Below, piece by piece: positions 12,028 through 25,539 of a stretch of DNA of 64,000 bases (positions are counted from its first letter, which is position 1; every line of letters begins with the position of its first letter). The position numbers and the translations under genes are program-made. The notes under the pieces are model-generated. The model did no database searches and was not told the DNA's origin. It saw only the letters and a program-made list of their open reading frames with translations. Source of the DNA: Xylaria sp. FL1777 (lineage: Eukaryota > Ascomycota > Sordariomycetes > Xylariales > Xylariaceae); assembly GCA_022578965.1 (NCBI GenBank), contig MU400730.1:1-64000 (forward strand), in the 5' to 3' direction.

Positions 12028-15000
12028 TATAGATTACGCTTAAGAGAGTCAGCTTGACTTTTTCGATAATAACAAACGAGGTTATATCGAGTGGTCGCAC
12101 CTGCGAGAAGGGGATGGCCAATAATCATGAGACATGACGGGCGCCATATCGATGTCTCGACTTTGAAGATAGTCCTCCGCGAGTCTCTTATAAAACAGAA
12201 GCCACGAAAAGAAACAGAACAAAACAAGCAAGATAAAGTTGGTCCTGAGGCTCGCCCGATCCTGGTGCAAAACTCCGGAACCTCAAGATATCCGGGAAAA
12301 TGAAAAAGTCCGGCGTGTTCCTGGCCACTGGAGCGTGGTATCCTGGTTCAAATGTCCACGATGCGCTTTATCCTGGATGCATCGGCTGTTCTCTGGTACA
12401 GGAAAGAGAATAGGGCTAGTCGTCAACTAGAACCACTAGCAAAGTCGTAATATCTCCGGCAAAACGAACACAACCCCGGGATCTACCGAGTTTTCTTATA
12501 CATTGGGCGTTGTGCTCTGTCGCTCACCTCTGAAGAAAGTCCACTATCGTGAGCAACTGGAAAGAAGTCATGAACTATCAAGCCGGTATGGGCTATTTTA
12601 TGTCGTGATGCTTGACGTAGAGTTTTGCCACCATGACCGGGTAGTATCCTGGAGAGGCAAAGTCGTGCAGGATTACTTCAACACGCGGGGGCAATCCTCA
12701 CCCACAATCCCTGGGCACATACTAAGCAGGGCGGTAGTGAATTTGTTAACAGAACCCAGACAATATGGGCTATCATGCGCTGCTATGAGACGAAAGACTC
12801 AGTCTGTCGTCCCAGAGCCGGTGAATCTGGCTGCTCCACTTCCGGCGAAGATCTGCTGAAATGATCTGGCTACCAAGCTGCATGACTTACGGGATGGACC
12901 ACCCTCAATCTAGAGGACACTGGGAATGACCCTGCATTGAACTATGCCAACGTGTCCACGCACCGAGGCGAACACTCTATTAGGCCCCTAGATAGCTTCT
13001 ATAACGTAACACGAGCGAGCTCCTGTGGAGCCGTAGGAGCTGTCATTGATTGGGCACCAGGCGGCCGACGAGACGACGCTGGGTTAGTAGGGCACCATTA
13101 GGCACTGAGCGTCCCGAACGGGAATGTTCAACCACCGCTGCGGACAGAAGCGTATCAGGGCCTTATTACATGTTGCGAACGATCGCGTTGCATTACCAGG
13201 GGATCCCTTACTAGATGAATAGCGGTGGCGCGTGCGGGCTGCTGGAGAGCTGGGTGGGCCTGGATTGGGCACAAAAGGAAAAAAGAAGACGGCGAAGGAC
13301 GAAGCCCAACCATTAATCTGGACAAGGCTGGATTGGACGGGTCGGTAACAAGGGCCTATGGCGTGGGCGGTCGATTGCAAGGCAGTCAATGGTCGATTAC
13401 CCCCGAAGTCCATCGTCTACCATCTACGCCAGACCGATACTTATCTGGCATCTCACGGTTTGCATGGGAGCCAGCGCGCTGGGACAATTCTTGGGTTCAT
13501 GACATCACCGCTGCTACGCTTTCCATCGGCACAGCCATCGGCAGAGGTCAGAGCAGAAGCCAGAGGAGGGTGGACGTTACACACCTGCAGCTAGATGACT
13601 AGAAGGTGGGCAGAAGCTATCTACAGCAAGTCCTCAGCTATAGGCCAGGTAAGTTGGTAGGTAGTCCAACAGACTGGAGGTCATGGCATGGTGCATAGCC
13701 CCGCTAGATATAGCTCTGTGCTCAGCACAGTACCAGTAGGCTATCTATGTGCCTCCGGTAAGACGTATAGGTGCATACAGAGCAGTGGGAGGAGGAGGAG
13801 GAGGAGGTATAGTAAGGCTAGGTAATTGGCTCGGGCGCGGGGATGTGACTCGGGCACTGCTATTCACTGACTGATGACGAGACTCTGACTCCAGGCCAGG
13901 CCAAAGTGCAATGGACACGTACACGTACGAGCTGACTACCTACATACAGTAGGTGCGAGAGCGAAGAAATGCAGTGACATAGCGTGATGATATTCCGGCA
14001 GGCGTAAGCTGGAACAACGACTTGGCCGCCACCGGGACCAGGGCCAGCTTGTATGTGCCGTAGACAGCATGTCGATGCTCGATGATGAAAGAGGCTGCCA
14101 TAATGATGGCGCCCGGGAAAGGAAAGAAAAGGCGACAGGAACAGAGACAGAGAGTCCGTCGTCATGTTATTTCGTCATGTTATTCCCGTGCCACCGAAGA
14201 TAGCGAGGACAAGCTGTGATGCTTTGCGAGGCGTATTCCGGTCTCTTGCATTCTATGATTCTATACTACTAGGTAGCATAAAGGCACGGGCAGTGGTTCG
14301 GTATTTCGGCTTTGCGTTATGTCGATCTGAATTGTCAGAAGTTCGATTGCCACCTCACTTGTTGCCAGTTGGACTCTGGGCTATGCGTATGGTATTGCGT
14401 AAGTATGGTATTGCGCATGTAGGTAGCGTATCTAGGCAGGTACGCAGTAGGCAGACAGTTCTGAGACCCAGCTGCGAGCTTTTGTCGGTAGGTACAGTAC
14501 CTACCTAGGTAGGCTGCGCTTAGCTTAGCTTAGGTACCTACATACCTCTTGGCTTGCTGTAGATACAGCAGTATCTACCCGTCTTGATGTTTACCTAGGT
14601 AGGTAGCTTGTTTAGCCATTCCGAAATAACTGAAATCGACCTAGTGTTAGGGCGCTAGGGCTTGGTCGGTAGGATAAGAGATAGAATGATGCCTATATCT
14701 TCTCCGCTGTAAAACGTGCATGAGCTGCTAGTAGGTATTCCTACATACCTATATAATATATATCATCATGTATCGGTATACTATCAACTTCCAATTCAAA
14801 CTTATACCGTGCCTACTGTCCGGCCGAACAACCGAATACGGCGTTTATGTCACCCTACTATCTACATACTGGGTAGTGTATTATACCAAGATCTACCGGT
14901 ATATCGCCGGGATGCTTAAAGAAGCCAAGATTATGCATAGATCCTCCGACCCCTGGCGAAGAGAGCCGTGCCGCACGCCTGTCTCGTGAAGCCATCCTGT

Positions 15001-15584
15001 GTGTAATACGCAGTAGACATGATTTGTATGTAAGCATTAAGCGTAGAACCTACTACTTAAGTATGCGTAGTACCTACCCTGACTACTTACATAGTATGCA
15101 CAATCAGGAATACCGTACCGTCCCGGTGCTATACTACATACCCGCCTGGCTATACCTATATAGTAAGTAGTAGAGTAGATACATGTACATAGTAGACTAG
15201 GAGTTCCTCCTCTTTCTCCTAGTGTACTCGGATATAATTAGTGTAGATAGAAACTGCTTATTAATAACTTACTTAAAGCTCGGTGTCCACTATTAAACAG
15301 TAAAGCCATTTGGACGGGCCGATAGAACAGATAGTTAATAACATGCTAAGTAACGATAATATCACCATCACCATCACTATTATTACTATCACTAACAACG
15401 AGTCCGCTGTAGGGCAGAAGCTCATATTAATGACTTCGAGGCTTACAATAGGGTTCTTGGTCTATTACCTGCTGCTATGTAGATATGTTAAATCTTACTA
15501 AGCACTACTAGGAATAGTGTAGTATTGTACTTGGAAACCATTTCCAATCCCGGTCAACTTCATCCACCCTTGTTACTGTACGTA
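12028..15584. other. Gene-poor intergenic region rich in TACCTAGGTA words
   Basis: No gene with credible codon use or domains is visible. From about 13,640 to 15,200 the sequence is punctuated by ACCTA/TAGGT pentamers, often as palindromes, with dense clusters at 14,480-14,620 and 15,040-15,180. Smaller repeats are a GGA run (about 13,788-13,807) and an ATC/ACC-rich tract near 15,360-15,390. Scattered 60-125-codon frames look like chance. Confidence 0.6.
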
Positions 15585-15892
15585 CGAAGGTTGGGGCCAG
15601 AAGTTTGCAATATCCTAGACAATTAAATACAGTACATATTATTTACCGCCTACGGTAGGCTTTTCCTAATTAGGAATAACTCTAATTCTGTGCCAGACCG
15701 TTGCTAGCCCGATTCTAATCTTTCTTCTACTTGGCGGACTGCTACTAAGCTGAAACAGAACCTGCTAAGCTGCTAGCAGTCTGGCACAAAATTAAAGTTT
15801 TTCCTAATTAGGAGAAGCTTACCGTAGGCGGTAAATAATATGCACTGTATTTAATTGTCCAGGATATTGCAAACTTCTGGCCCCAACCTTCG
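15585..15892. mobile_element. 308-bp foldback / MITE-like element
   Basis: Two 114-bp arms (15585-15698 and 15779-15892) are near-perfect inverted repeats around an 80-bp loop. Arm ends read CGAAGGTTGGGGCCAGAAG and its reverse complement. The palindrome stops exactly at a TA dinucleotide on each side (15583-15584 and 15893-15894), as expected for TA target duplication by Tc1/mariner-type transposases. The arms differ at roughly eight positions, nearly all C/T or G/A. There is no coding capacity, so the element would be non-autonomous. Confidence 0.85.
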
Positions 15893-17299
15893 TAGGTATA
15901 TACCTTTTTGAACCACCTTGCAGCGAATCTGCAGCGGATCGAATGTTTCCGTAGGGGGTGGAATAGTGGAATATCATACCTACCTCCATCTCACCGTAAT
16001 CAGCTCGTTTACTTCGCTCTGCACTCAGATGCTCGGCTAGTATCCGAAGGTCAACGGGTTCTTGGCAGGTCAACCGCCATGGCATATGCCGTGATGATCA
16101 TGTACGTAGCCCTGCGATGTTCAGAAACGTCTTCGTTACCATGTTTGCCACCTAAGAACCCGTCTCACTGCCCGTCTTATCTCGACGTTGCTCTTTTCCT
16201 AATTTAATTTAAACACCCGTCGCTCGACATGAATCATTTTCTCAATGAGTTACACGAGATACTTGCACATTAGAAAGGACAACCCATACTGCGTAGATAT
16301 ACTCTATTCCTTTGCCCTTAACATTCTCCTAATCTGGCCAAAATCCCGGCACATAGGCTCGATATGTCATCAGATCCGACGCGTGCCCGATTTGAAAATC
16401 ATTAGACATGGCAGTGTACGCTGCACTAGACAGCTGCGGTCTAGTGTTGTGGAATTCCTGGAGTCATTCTATTATTAGCAACACTCCACCGGAACTCGCT
16501 AAGCTAATTCTTATTTAACTCTTGGAGAGGCTGTCGGGTAGGCTGTTGATGCTAGAGTTAGTTAACCCCTTAAAGAAACATCGTTAAGTGGTTTACGTTT
16601 GATATGTCCTTGTGGCCTTGTTGAAGCAATACGTCATATATAAAGAGGGTAGAAGGTATTACCTATTCTTCCTTATCTATCGCATGTATTATCTAATAAT
16701 ATTCATTTCTAGTTTTAACTCTATGGTCGCTAGTTGTTGAAAAAATATATGGAGTTGTTCGCCGACCTCTAATTTGGTCAGACTACCTAAGTAATTAGAC
16801 TATTGCCTCCCGAAATATAATTGGCCTGCGTAGTATACTACCTGGCCGGAGAACTAGCACTAAAACCAGGATCGAACACCCCCTACCTGACATCCTTTCA
16901 ACAAAAGCGTTCTGGCGCGCTGCGGTATAATATCCAGTCAACTTTCGTTTTTCGCGAACCCCTAAGTAAACCCTAGGCAACAGATATTCATGTCGGTATT
17001 GATACCATTCCAGCTCACAACGTTGGTACTGGTTGTTCCCCAAAGATCCAGATAGCTCCCAGTTTATAATCAGATGAAACCCTCCTGGCAACAGCATATT
17101 TATCTACCAGGTAACCTCGGAACGGTTCTTGACATTTCCCAAAGCTCTCTAGGGTGGCTCCAATCATCTCGCTTCTTACGTCGCACGGGCTGCTGTTTGT
17201 TGGGCGCGCGTGCCACCTCAAACGATACCAACAAGACGAAGTCCTATCTTCCTATCCACCGTGCGTATCGATAGTGTCTTTCACCCCATTTGACCGATC
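15893..17299. other. Intergenic region between foldback element and Zn2Cys6 gene
   Basis: I see no supported gene. Open frames of up to 100 codons on both strands lack recognisable features. The last 250 bases should contain the promoter of the regulator starting at 17300. Confidence 0.5.
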
Positions 17300-19341
17300 A
17301 TGGCGACCGCAGAGTCGACGAACATGTTCCAACGGCAGCGTCAGAGGAGATTCCACCGTAGATCCCGAAATGGCTGCGCGACAGTGAGTGAATTCTTATG
17401 CCGTCCGTCCCTTTTTTTCTCGATCGTCTGCAGGGCCGACACCCTACAGTTCAACTTAGAGCTACAGACTTGAGAAGATCGGTCGGGATAGAAGGTAGGA
17501 AGTAGGACGTACTGACGAGCTGCTTTAGTGTAAGGCTAAACATATTCGTTGTGATGAGAGGAAACCGCTATGGTAAGAACTAAGAACCCCATGGCTCAGC
17601 ACACGGTATCGGTGGTGGCACACTTCGCGCCTCGGATATTCCCACATTCGTATATCCTCAGCTGTCTAAGAGCCTCTAGCTCCAAGTCCTTTCCCCTGTC
17701 TGAATTATCCGCACTCCACCTTACCTGAATGCATTTACTTACACGGCTGTAGCACATTTTGTCTTCGACATGGTGGATCTTGCCAATATCTAACCGAAAG
17801 TAACTCAAGCTCCACGAATGCGCCAACCACACAAAAGGTTGCATCCCCAAACGAAGAGCCTCTTGACCAAGCCCAAGCAGGGAACTTGGTTGTCCATGAT
17901 GTCACGATGGACCCCTTCGTTGGCACTCAATATGAGATGCCATACAAGTCACGATCTCTCTTTTACTTATGTAAGCTAGGCCTGTTGGATATGTATCTGT
18001 AACGGGAAGAAGTAGAGAAGTAAAAGAAAGTAAGACTAACATTCTCCCTAGTTGCTAGTACCCGCGTATTATACAGATCTCGGGTAACGAGGAACCAAGA
18101 TTCATTCCTGTAAAAGCCCACCTTGACTATGTATCCTTTCATACATCATTATTGACTATTGTGGATAGTGTGCATCGAGCTTTATCGCACCCGGGTTTTC
18201 TCCATGCGGCTCTGCTCTTAACCACGTTACATTGGGCCTGGCATACAGGGGATGTAGAGCAGTTCCGAGTCCCGTATCTCTACCACAAGGTTCAGGCCAT
18301 ACGATTCGTCAATGAGCAATTGCAAGATCCAGAAAGTGCTGCTAGCGATGGTACCATAGCCGTCGTGGCAAGTCTCGCAGTTATGGAGGTATGACATGCG
18401 TCCGAAGTGCACTTTAGATTGCTAACCAGACCAAGAACTCGCTCGGATCCACCGAAGCTGTATCATCGCATTTGCAAGGTCTCGCAAGGATCAAAGAATT
18501 GCAATGCGAAGAAAGACGGCCTAAGAAGTTGGGTCTCCTTCAGCGTATGATAGCCATGTAAGCAAAGCATATCACTCCTTCATAGTAGTACTACGCCTAA
18601 CAAACGTCTCGCAGGGCAGCTCAGAGTGTGTCAAGTCGACCGGTCTGGGATATGCTGAATATCAGCCGCACAGATGATGTACACCAATCCGTCATCATCT
18701 CACTTCTCCGTATAGCATTACGGCCGATCTATAGCATGCCTACGCTAAGCGGTGCTGACGACTCCGATGAACCTTTAGCGGAAGTTTTGGCGAAGAATAC
18801 ACCACAACCTCGCACGAGCGACATCCATACGATACCGTCACACAGGACAGTCGATACTAGTAGATCAGAATTCATTGCCTGCTACTTTTACCTCTACATG
18901 ATTCTCCGCGAGAACAATGTTGACTCGTTCCTCGTCGAATGGTTCATAGAGCAATTGCTGGCCGATGTGTGTCGTACGGAGGCTCTCATGCAGAAGGGGC
19001 AATATAGTCAGTCGCTCTGGTTCTGGACCGTCATGTTTGGGGCTTGTGCGGCCAGCACCACGAAGACCTACTCCAAATTGGAAGACTCTCACATGAAGAT
19101 GCTGCAGGATATCTACCTTGACAAGATCAATCTAGTTAGCCAACTTTTGAGGATAAGGAATTGGGAGGGAGCAAAGTCAATACTACGACTTTTTGCTTGG
19201 GAGGATAACTTCAACGGCGAATCAGAGATGCAGGCAATATGGGAGGAAGCAGTGTGGGGAGACGACGGGAGACGACTCAAGATGAAGCACCTGGATTATA
19301 CCATAGCCTTGCGCCCTGGTGAGACGGGTATGCCAACTTGA
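17300..19341 (+). CDS. Zn(II)2Cys6 transcription factor, C6/fungal-specific type
   Basis: Predicted nuclear regulator of unknown targets. My exon model is 17300-17383, 17529-17572, 17753-17970, 18117-18388, 18436-18557 and 18615-19341, about 488 residues. Three exons assemble a textbook cluster: CATCKAKHIRC, then DERKPLCTFC, then LRHGGSC (spacing 2-6-6-2-6). Exon 3 continues with a Ser/Thr linker and MDPFVGTQYEMPYKSRSLFY, typical of this family. Exons 4-6 are the helical regulatory region (for example HRALSHPGFLHAALLLTTLHW and LGSTEAVSSHLQGLARI). The exon 3/4 junction is uncertain. A protein-like frame (SGNEEPRFIPVKAHLDY) is open from 18059, but no AG upstream of it matches the phase left by the donor at 17971, so my model skips 18059-18116. 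Either a splice site is missed or a one-base frameshift has damaged the gene. Confidence 0.82.
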
Positions 19342-21335
19342 ACACGGGTAAAACTGCACCGAGAACTGCGAAATGAGGCAACGTGTGATATGAGGTCCAC
19401 ATTGGTCATGGAAAACCCCAAAGGACCTTTTTTATCTATGATAATGTGTAGGGATTAGGGTGTCAGGGCCTACTTCGAGTGAAGGACGGACTGTACTGTG
19501 GATCGAGGCTCTTATGTAGAAGAGATGCAAAAGGAGACGCCCAATGATGTCAGCATGATTCCTACGTAAATGATTTTTGCTAGCCGACAGATGACAGATG
19601 TGTGATTTATCTCGTATCTTGACTTTGCCGAATTCCAGTACGGTATGTATGCGCTGTACACTTAAATCATCCAATGCAAGCCAAAGTGCTGTCATTTCTC
19701 GAGATGGAGGGCAAGACAGCACACACACACTATCGGCCGGAATCAATTTGACATCGATGGCAATGCGGCAATGCAGCAACGCCAGCAGAGGACACATGAG
19801 TAAAGCGATTGTCATGTCCCTCTCACCGACTCATTGACTTCTGCGTCTTGTTTGTCATTGTCATTGTCGTCGTCGTGGTGTCCCCTCGTTGCCAGCAAAG
19901 CATGACACTACAGTCACCACCACCATCATCAAGCGGACTGACATTAATGGCGCGATGAGCATCTAGATATGCCGGTAGGGTCGTAAACAGAATGAATAAT
20001 GCAGGAGAAAAACGCCATGCCATGCCATTTCACTCACAACTCGCCCGAGCACTGAGGCACTGAGGCAGACAGAGGCAGGTTAAAGCAGAACGAAGCAGGG
20101 AGGTGTGCCACGGCCGAGAGGACTTCCGGGGGCTCGCGGTGGTTAGCAACCTGGTGGTGCTGCAGTGATGTGTTGTCGCTGCAGCCAACGGCACTTGGTC
20201 ACACAGTGATTGGCTGTGGACGGCGCTCACCTGCCCCCTCACTGGCCACGACCCGGTCCACCGCGCCAGGACAGAGCCTATCGCGGGTGCAGGAACTGCG
20301 CGAGATGCAGAAGATGCAGACGAGGAGAGGGCCGACGCAGATTTTGCTTCAGCTGACATGGGCTGCGGCCAATGTGACGGCCCAGGAGGAGGAGGGGGAG
20401 GAGGAGAAGGGCAAGCAACTGAGGGGTAGAAGCAAACGCGACCGAGAAAACAGCCAAGAGCAGAAGGAAAAAACGACCAGAAGCAAGCAGCAAAGTTCTG
20501 GCGGTAAAGGGCCGGCGATCAGCGTCATCGTGGGCTCCTGGCGTCGTGGGATTGCTGCACGATACCCAGACAGCGAATCAAGCGGGCGAACAAGACCCAC
20601 TCGCTACCGCTTCGGGAAAGCTGCTTCAAGGCTGCCCAGGCCTGGCGGCTTGCACTTTGCACGTCCTAATATACACTGCAGCATCTAGCGCTTCCTGCCT
20701 GTAAGTGCAGTGTAGGACTGGCCAGCGAAGCAGCGTGCCAACGTGCGGTCAGCGCCCATCAGCAGGGACCCCCCCTGCCAGGCCCGGCCGCACAAATGGC
20801 AGCGTTGGCATCATCCCCGCCCACTCCATGGCAGGCGCTCGTCGATACGCCTGCTTCATCGTGTGTGGACACACAATAAAACCCCCAGTGGTCCCTCTCT
20901 GTGCCCAACTTCGCTTCTTCCCTCCTTTTTCTCAGCCCAACAACACATTGTTTCTGCCCAACCATCGTACCCGACGCCTCTCCACTCTCTTCATACTCTC
21001 ACACGCTCTTACGCCCTCACAGGCCCTATAGCTTACAGCTCTTGTTCGACTACACATATCATCGTTGCTCTCTTGCTGTTATTATCATACACAATTACAC
21101 CACAGCCAGCCCGACCTCTGGATTCATACCTCAGGCCGTATTTCCTTCAGGTGTTACTACGACCCAGGATCTCCACAGCCTCTTGAAGCCGTCGACCAAC
21201 ATTCTCACTCAGCCCACAGGAATATCTCACCAGTCTGCTAGTCGGTTGAGCATCCAGTCTCACGTAAACCGAAAGGACTTGGTGCCGTTGTTTTGCCATA
21301 GGATTCACCGGATCATTTTCATCCACAAGGACCAG
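19342..21335. other. Promoter/leader region of the Con7-like gene
   Basis: Two kilobases lie between the end of the Zn2Cys6 gene and the first ATG of the C2H2 gene. The stretch contains GGA/GAG-rich sequence (20,380-20,410). From about 20,880 to 21,330 there is a pyrimidine-rich tract that looks like a long 5' leader and includes several short upstream open frames. No independent gene is supported. Confidence 0.55.
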
Positions 21336-24300
21336 ATGGCCACAATGATTGCTCCACGAGACAGTATGGCTACATTCAACTCCTTAGATCTGGAGGATGT
21401 CCACACTCCCGCGAGGTATTTTGCATTGATTTTTTCATTTTCAACCGGAGTTATGGGAAGATTTTTCTGAACTTTCATCAATATGTTGAGCGATTTGTCA
21501 TGTATACTTTCCTCGTTGTCTTCATAATACCAGTGCAAGTGCTCTTTTTTTCACCCGGACTGTTATTGCAACCTAGGAACTATTTGTCCGGATGACCAGG
21601 ATGGACGCATTTGAAAAAATCAACCCAGGAAACATGAATCCCCGGAATTTCCACATGGTCGACCTACCAGGTCTCAAGGCCTGAGACTCCGTTCTCACCA
21701 TGGATTGACAGCATGCTTGGCAAGTCCTTGCAGTTGACTCAAAAAAAAAATAACTCACCAGACCCTATGTCTGAATAACGGTAAGTATCTGCCAGACGGC
21801 CCCAATGACAATCGACAAAGGAGACCAGATCAGCCCAGGTTGCCCAGTGATAGTGCCTATGGATACATACCCTAGATAATTGCAAACCTGCAAGGAACCG
21901 AAATTCGACTGGACAACCCTTCTCAACAAACTTGCCGGCCGTATATGGCGACTCTGTTGCACCTCATCTGTATCGTCAGCTCACTTCTACCGCATTACTT
22001 CGTTTTCTTCAGCGCTAATGTGAGGTGCACTGAAGCCTGCAAACTATCCTGGAACCCCACCGTCATGAAGACTTTGAGCAGGCCGCTCTCCAATCTGGGG
22101 ACTTGAAACCATGGATCTTCTGTGCGCCCGGACAACCTGTGAGATCTCCCGTTCAACGCGCCACTAGGAACGTGCAACCATAGATGCCAATGAGAAAAGC
22201 GGCCTTCGAAGTACCATCATCTGTACCACCAGTTTGTATTCACCACTTAGGCCGTCAGCATGAAGCAAACCTGGAACCATCTTCGAGTTCCTCTCCCGGA
22301 AAACAATACGCTGGATCTCTCACAATTCCCCACTTCTTGAATTTCATTTATTGTCTCTGCCTGGACCTAGGACCAAACTTGCATTTCATGGCCGTCTAAA
22401 ACCCGTGGAGAATGCACCTGGAATAGCTGTCGTCTACATAAGCTATCTGGTGCTTATTAATCAATAACATTAGTTCGGTCTGTACATGATGGCCCAACTC
22501 ACTCTGTAATGGTACTTTAAGCTAACCAGTTTTGATAACAGGGCAAAGTTGTACCGTTCTAGAATATTTCCTTTGTCGTTGTGTACTTCGGGCGTCTTCT
22601 TTATGTCACCACTGGGTAATAAAAATAGAATACTAACCTCCCCCTCAGTGACTACAGCGCATACTCCCAAGGAAATTTGCTCTCTGCCAGTGGACATTTC
22701 CTTTATTCTCAAACAGCACATGCGGACCTAAACGGTTCAGTATGGGACGCTCCAACGGAAGGCACACAGGACTTTCACGGAGATGAAGAATTTCATTTTA
22801 CATATGGACAGATTACTCCCAGAGGACAGGACCAGAATGAAGCCCTAGATGACATGACTAGCAAGTGGATTGCCACAGAGCAGGTGATGCCTGCCCCCGA
22901 GCCTATGAGACGTGTCAGCTCTCAAAGCTCGTCGAGGAGTTCCAAACACAGGACTATCAAGGCTTCTTCACATAAGAGCCGCCCTCGGATACTCTCTACT
23001 GTGTCCCAAGGCCAGCACATGCCTGATTTTGACTTGACAGGCAATCCGTCAGTGGATGGATATCTTCTCCAGGATGATGCCCAATCCGTGGCATCGTCGA
23101 CCATGTACTACCCATTGTCCATGAGCGTCGGCTTGCCTATGGATGGCTTACCTACAGATGGAATCTCGTATTCCCCTTCTCTGCTTGCGTCAGGTTTGGC
23201 GCACCAGCACATTGATCCTGTACATATGCAGTTGAAATTCGACCCAAGTGTCGCAGGTAATTCTCCCAGTGCTTCATGGGGCTCTCTTAGCCCAGAATCC
23301 CGGATTTCTTCCCCCGGAGTTCCCGAGGATACTTGGTCTTCTTCAGTTCCAATGGATTCGTCGCCAACACACACTAATGACTCTTCTCCAGTCATGGACG
23401 GAACATCGCCCAGGTAAGCTTCACTACAATTTACAGGTCTCTGAACCCTATCTGACGTATATCCTAAATTAGTCTTGATCGCCAAATGGGAATGATGACT
23501 ACTGAAGATATCAATGGACACATTCTTGCGGAAGACATGTTTGCCCTGCCGCCTTCATTTACCCGCCGTTCCAGCGGTGAGGGAGAATCTTCTGCCAGAG
23601 ATCACCCACTATACAAGAATGCATTTCCCAAACCTGATGGGCTTTTCCACTGCCCATGGGAGGGGCAAGCCAGCTGCAACCACAAGCCCGAGAAGCTGAA
23701 GTGCAACTATGAGTATGATTCCCTTACTGTAGCAACTTTGATTTCATGAGACCTAACCTTTTATGCCACAGCAAATTTGTTGACTCCCACCTGAAGCCAT
23801 ATCGGTGCAAGGCCGAAGCTTGTGAGAATGCCCGATTCTCCTCTACGGCTTGCCTCTTGCGCCATGAACGTGAGGCACATGCTATGCACGGCCATGGTGA
23901 CAAGCCCTACCTTTGCACATACGAAGGATGTGAACGTGCCATTCCTGGGAACGGATTTCCACGACAATGGAATCTGCGAGACCACATGCGTCGCGTCCAC
24001 AATGACAATGGTAACTCCCTTAACACACATCCTGGCCCTGCTCAAACTGGCCACGCATCCTCGGCTCAATCGGCCAAGGGTCGAAAGCGAAAGAACAAGG
24101 ATTCTGTAGATTCCAGTTCTAGTAGCCGTAAACAAGTATCCAAGTCTGCTCAAGCAGCTGAGGCCGCTGCCGCCGCCAAGGCTGCTGAGCAACCATTGAT
24201 CGATGAATGGTACCAGCACCAGAAAGCCCTGCAGACCTACTTGCAAGCCTACAACACCCCGGATGCATTTGACCATGTCCAAAGTCTTGGTGACGCCACA

Positions 24301-24402
24301 GACCACATTGAAGCCATGGGCAAGATTTCGAAGAAATTACTCCAGACCAAGAAGAGCGCTCGAGAAACTTATCGACGATCTTACGGACACCACTCTGGCT
24401 AG
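21336..24402 (+). CDS. con7: Con7-like C2H2 zinc-finger transcription factor (571 aa)
   Basis: Likely orthologue of Con7, the regulator of conidium shape and infection-related morphogenesis in Magnaporthe. The name comes from recalled similarity around the fingers and is less certain than the family. Exons are 21336-21415, 22649-23413, 23473-23712 and 23772-24402. The first exon encodes MATMIAPRDSMATFNSLDLE and joins a 1,233-bp intron that ends in a TACTAAC branch and CCCCTCAG. The middle is Ser-rich and acidic. The zinc region (about residues 345-445) has an atypical Cys/His start (HCPWEG ... CNHKPEKLKC ... DSHLKPYRC). It is followed by CENARFSSTACLLRHEREAH and CTYEGCERAIPG ... WNLRDHMRRVH. 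A Lys/Ser/Ala-rich segment and a coiled, Gln-rich tail follow. The gene converges with the rhodopsin-domain gene. The long leader and first intron suggest complex regulation. Confidence 0.88.
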
Positions 24403-25539
24403 ATGAAGGACGTAACTTCATCGCTAGCAACCTGATTGGTTGCCTCTGCACGTCTAGCGCCTTCGTTTTGCAGCCATAACCCAGCCACGCACCCAAGTTG
24501 AGCTGACACAGCCTTTGGGTTTGCAAGTGCATACAATCATCTATTTTCTTCCCGCCTGGTCCTTTGACCGGCTATGGGAACCTATACCAGTGTCTCGCCA
24601 GCGACGATGGGCAAACTACTCGCTGTAACCGAGCAGATCGGCCCGAGACCAAGGCCTATAGGACTACAGCCCTTCTCTGTAGAGCATCCTGGATTTGAAG
24701 CCAAGGATCCCAAGGAAGATGCCTAAGGAAGACGCCCCAGGCCTGGGGTGGGAGAGTCGGAATACCAGGTTATTAATCGCCATCCAGGATCAGCGATTGT
24801 TACCTGCTTACTAGGAGAGGAACCAGCGCCGCTGTGGTAGCTGTATTTTGTGGTTGATTACATTGTGACATTCTATGCCCAGGAGGCGCAAGGATCGTTG
24901 ACGATTCTATGATTGAGCTATTTGTTTGTTTGGCCCGTGGTTGAAGCTAATTAACAGCTACCTAGGTCGCTTCCACTCCTTCGTGATGGAAGCTTTTTGT
25001 TTACAGGTCTGCATGCAAATGCACTATGGGATATGAGTGTGATATGGGGTTTTGTCTTTTATCATTTAGTTTTATCTGGGATGGCGTTTCTTCTTGGAAT
25101 TTGATACAGGCTAGTTTATCTACGTTGATTAAAAGTTTTGGCTTCGCTTCGTTGTTTTCACTCCACAATAAAATAATACATGTAGCGCAAAATGTGCATG
25201 CTTATAACCAACAGACAATCAACACGCGTTTGCGTTCATACCACGCAAATAACGAACGCAGTGATTAATGTAACATTGCTGTCTCTTCGTGACTAGCCAG
25301 CCCTTTCCCCCCTGAACCTCTGAAAAGCATACCCTACCTCTACAACGTATCTCAATAATAAAACACCAGGCAATTACAGAGCTACACATATATGTGTATA
25401 AATTCTTAGTTAACTATGGCGCGGCTTAAAGTATCTTACAATATTTACACTTTCTACTTGTTCCTCATAGCTGGGCCCTATGGAAGAGCAACAAGACACA
25501 GCGTGCTGACCCATTAGACCAAAACATTCCCTATGATAT
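24403..25539. other. Convergent 3' intergenic region
   Basis: Likely 3' untranslated sequence of the Con7-like gene followed by spacer. I see no gene and no notable repeat. Confidence 0.55.

Noticed and set aside
12503..12859. 118-codon plus-strand frame
   Set aside because: No recognisable features and no neighbouring exons; consistent with chance.
20170..20688. 172-codon plus-strand frame rich in Glu, Arg and Gln
   Set aside because: Driven by purine-rich low-complexity DNA in the upstream region of the Con7-like gene; no domain.
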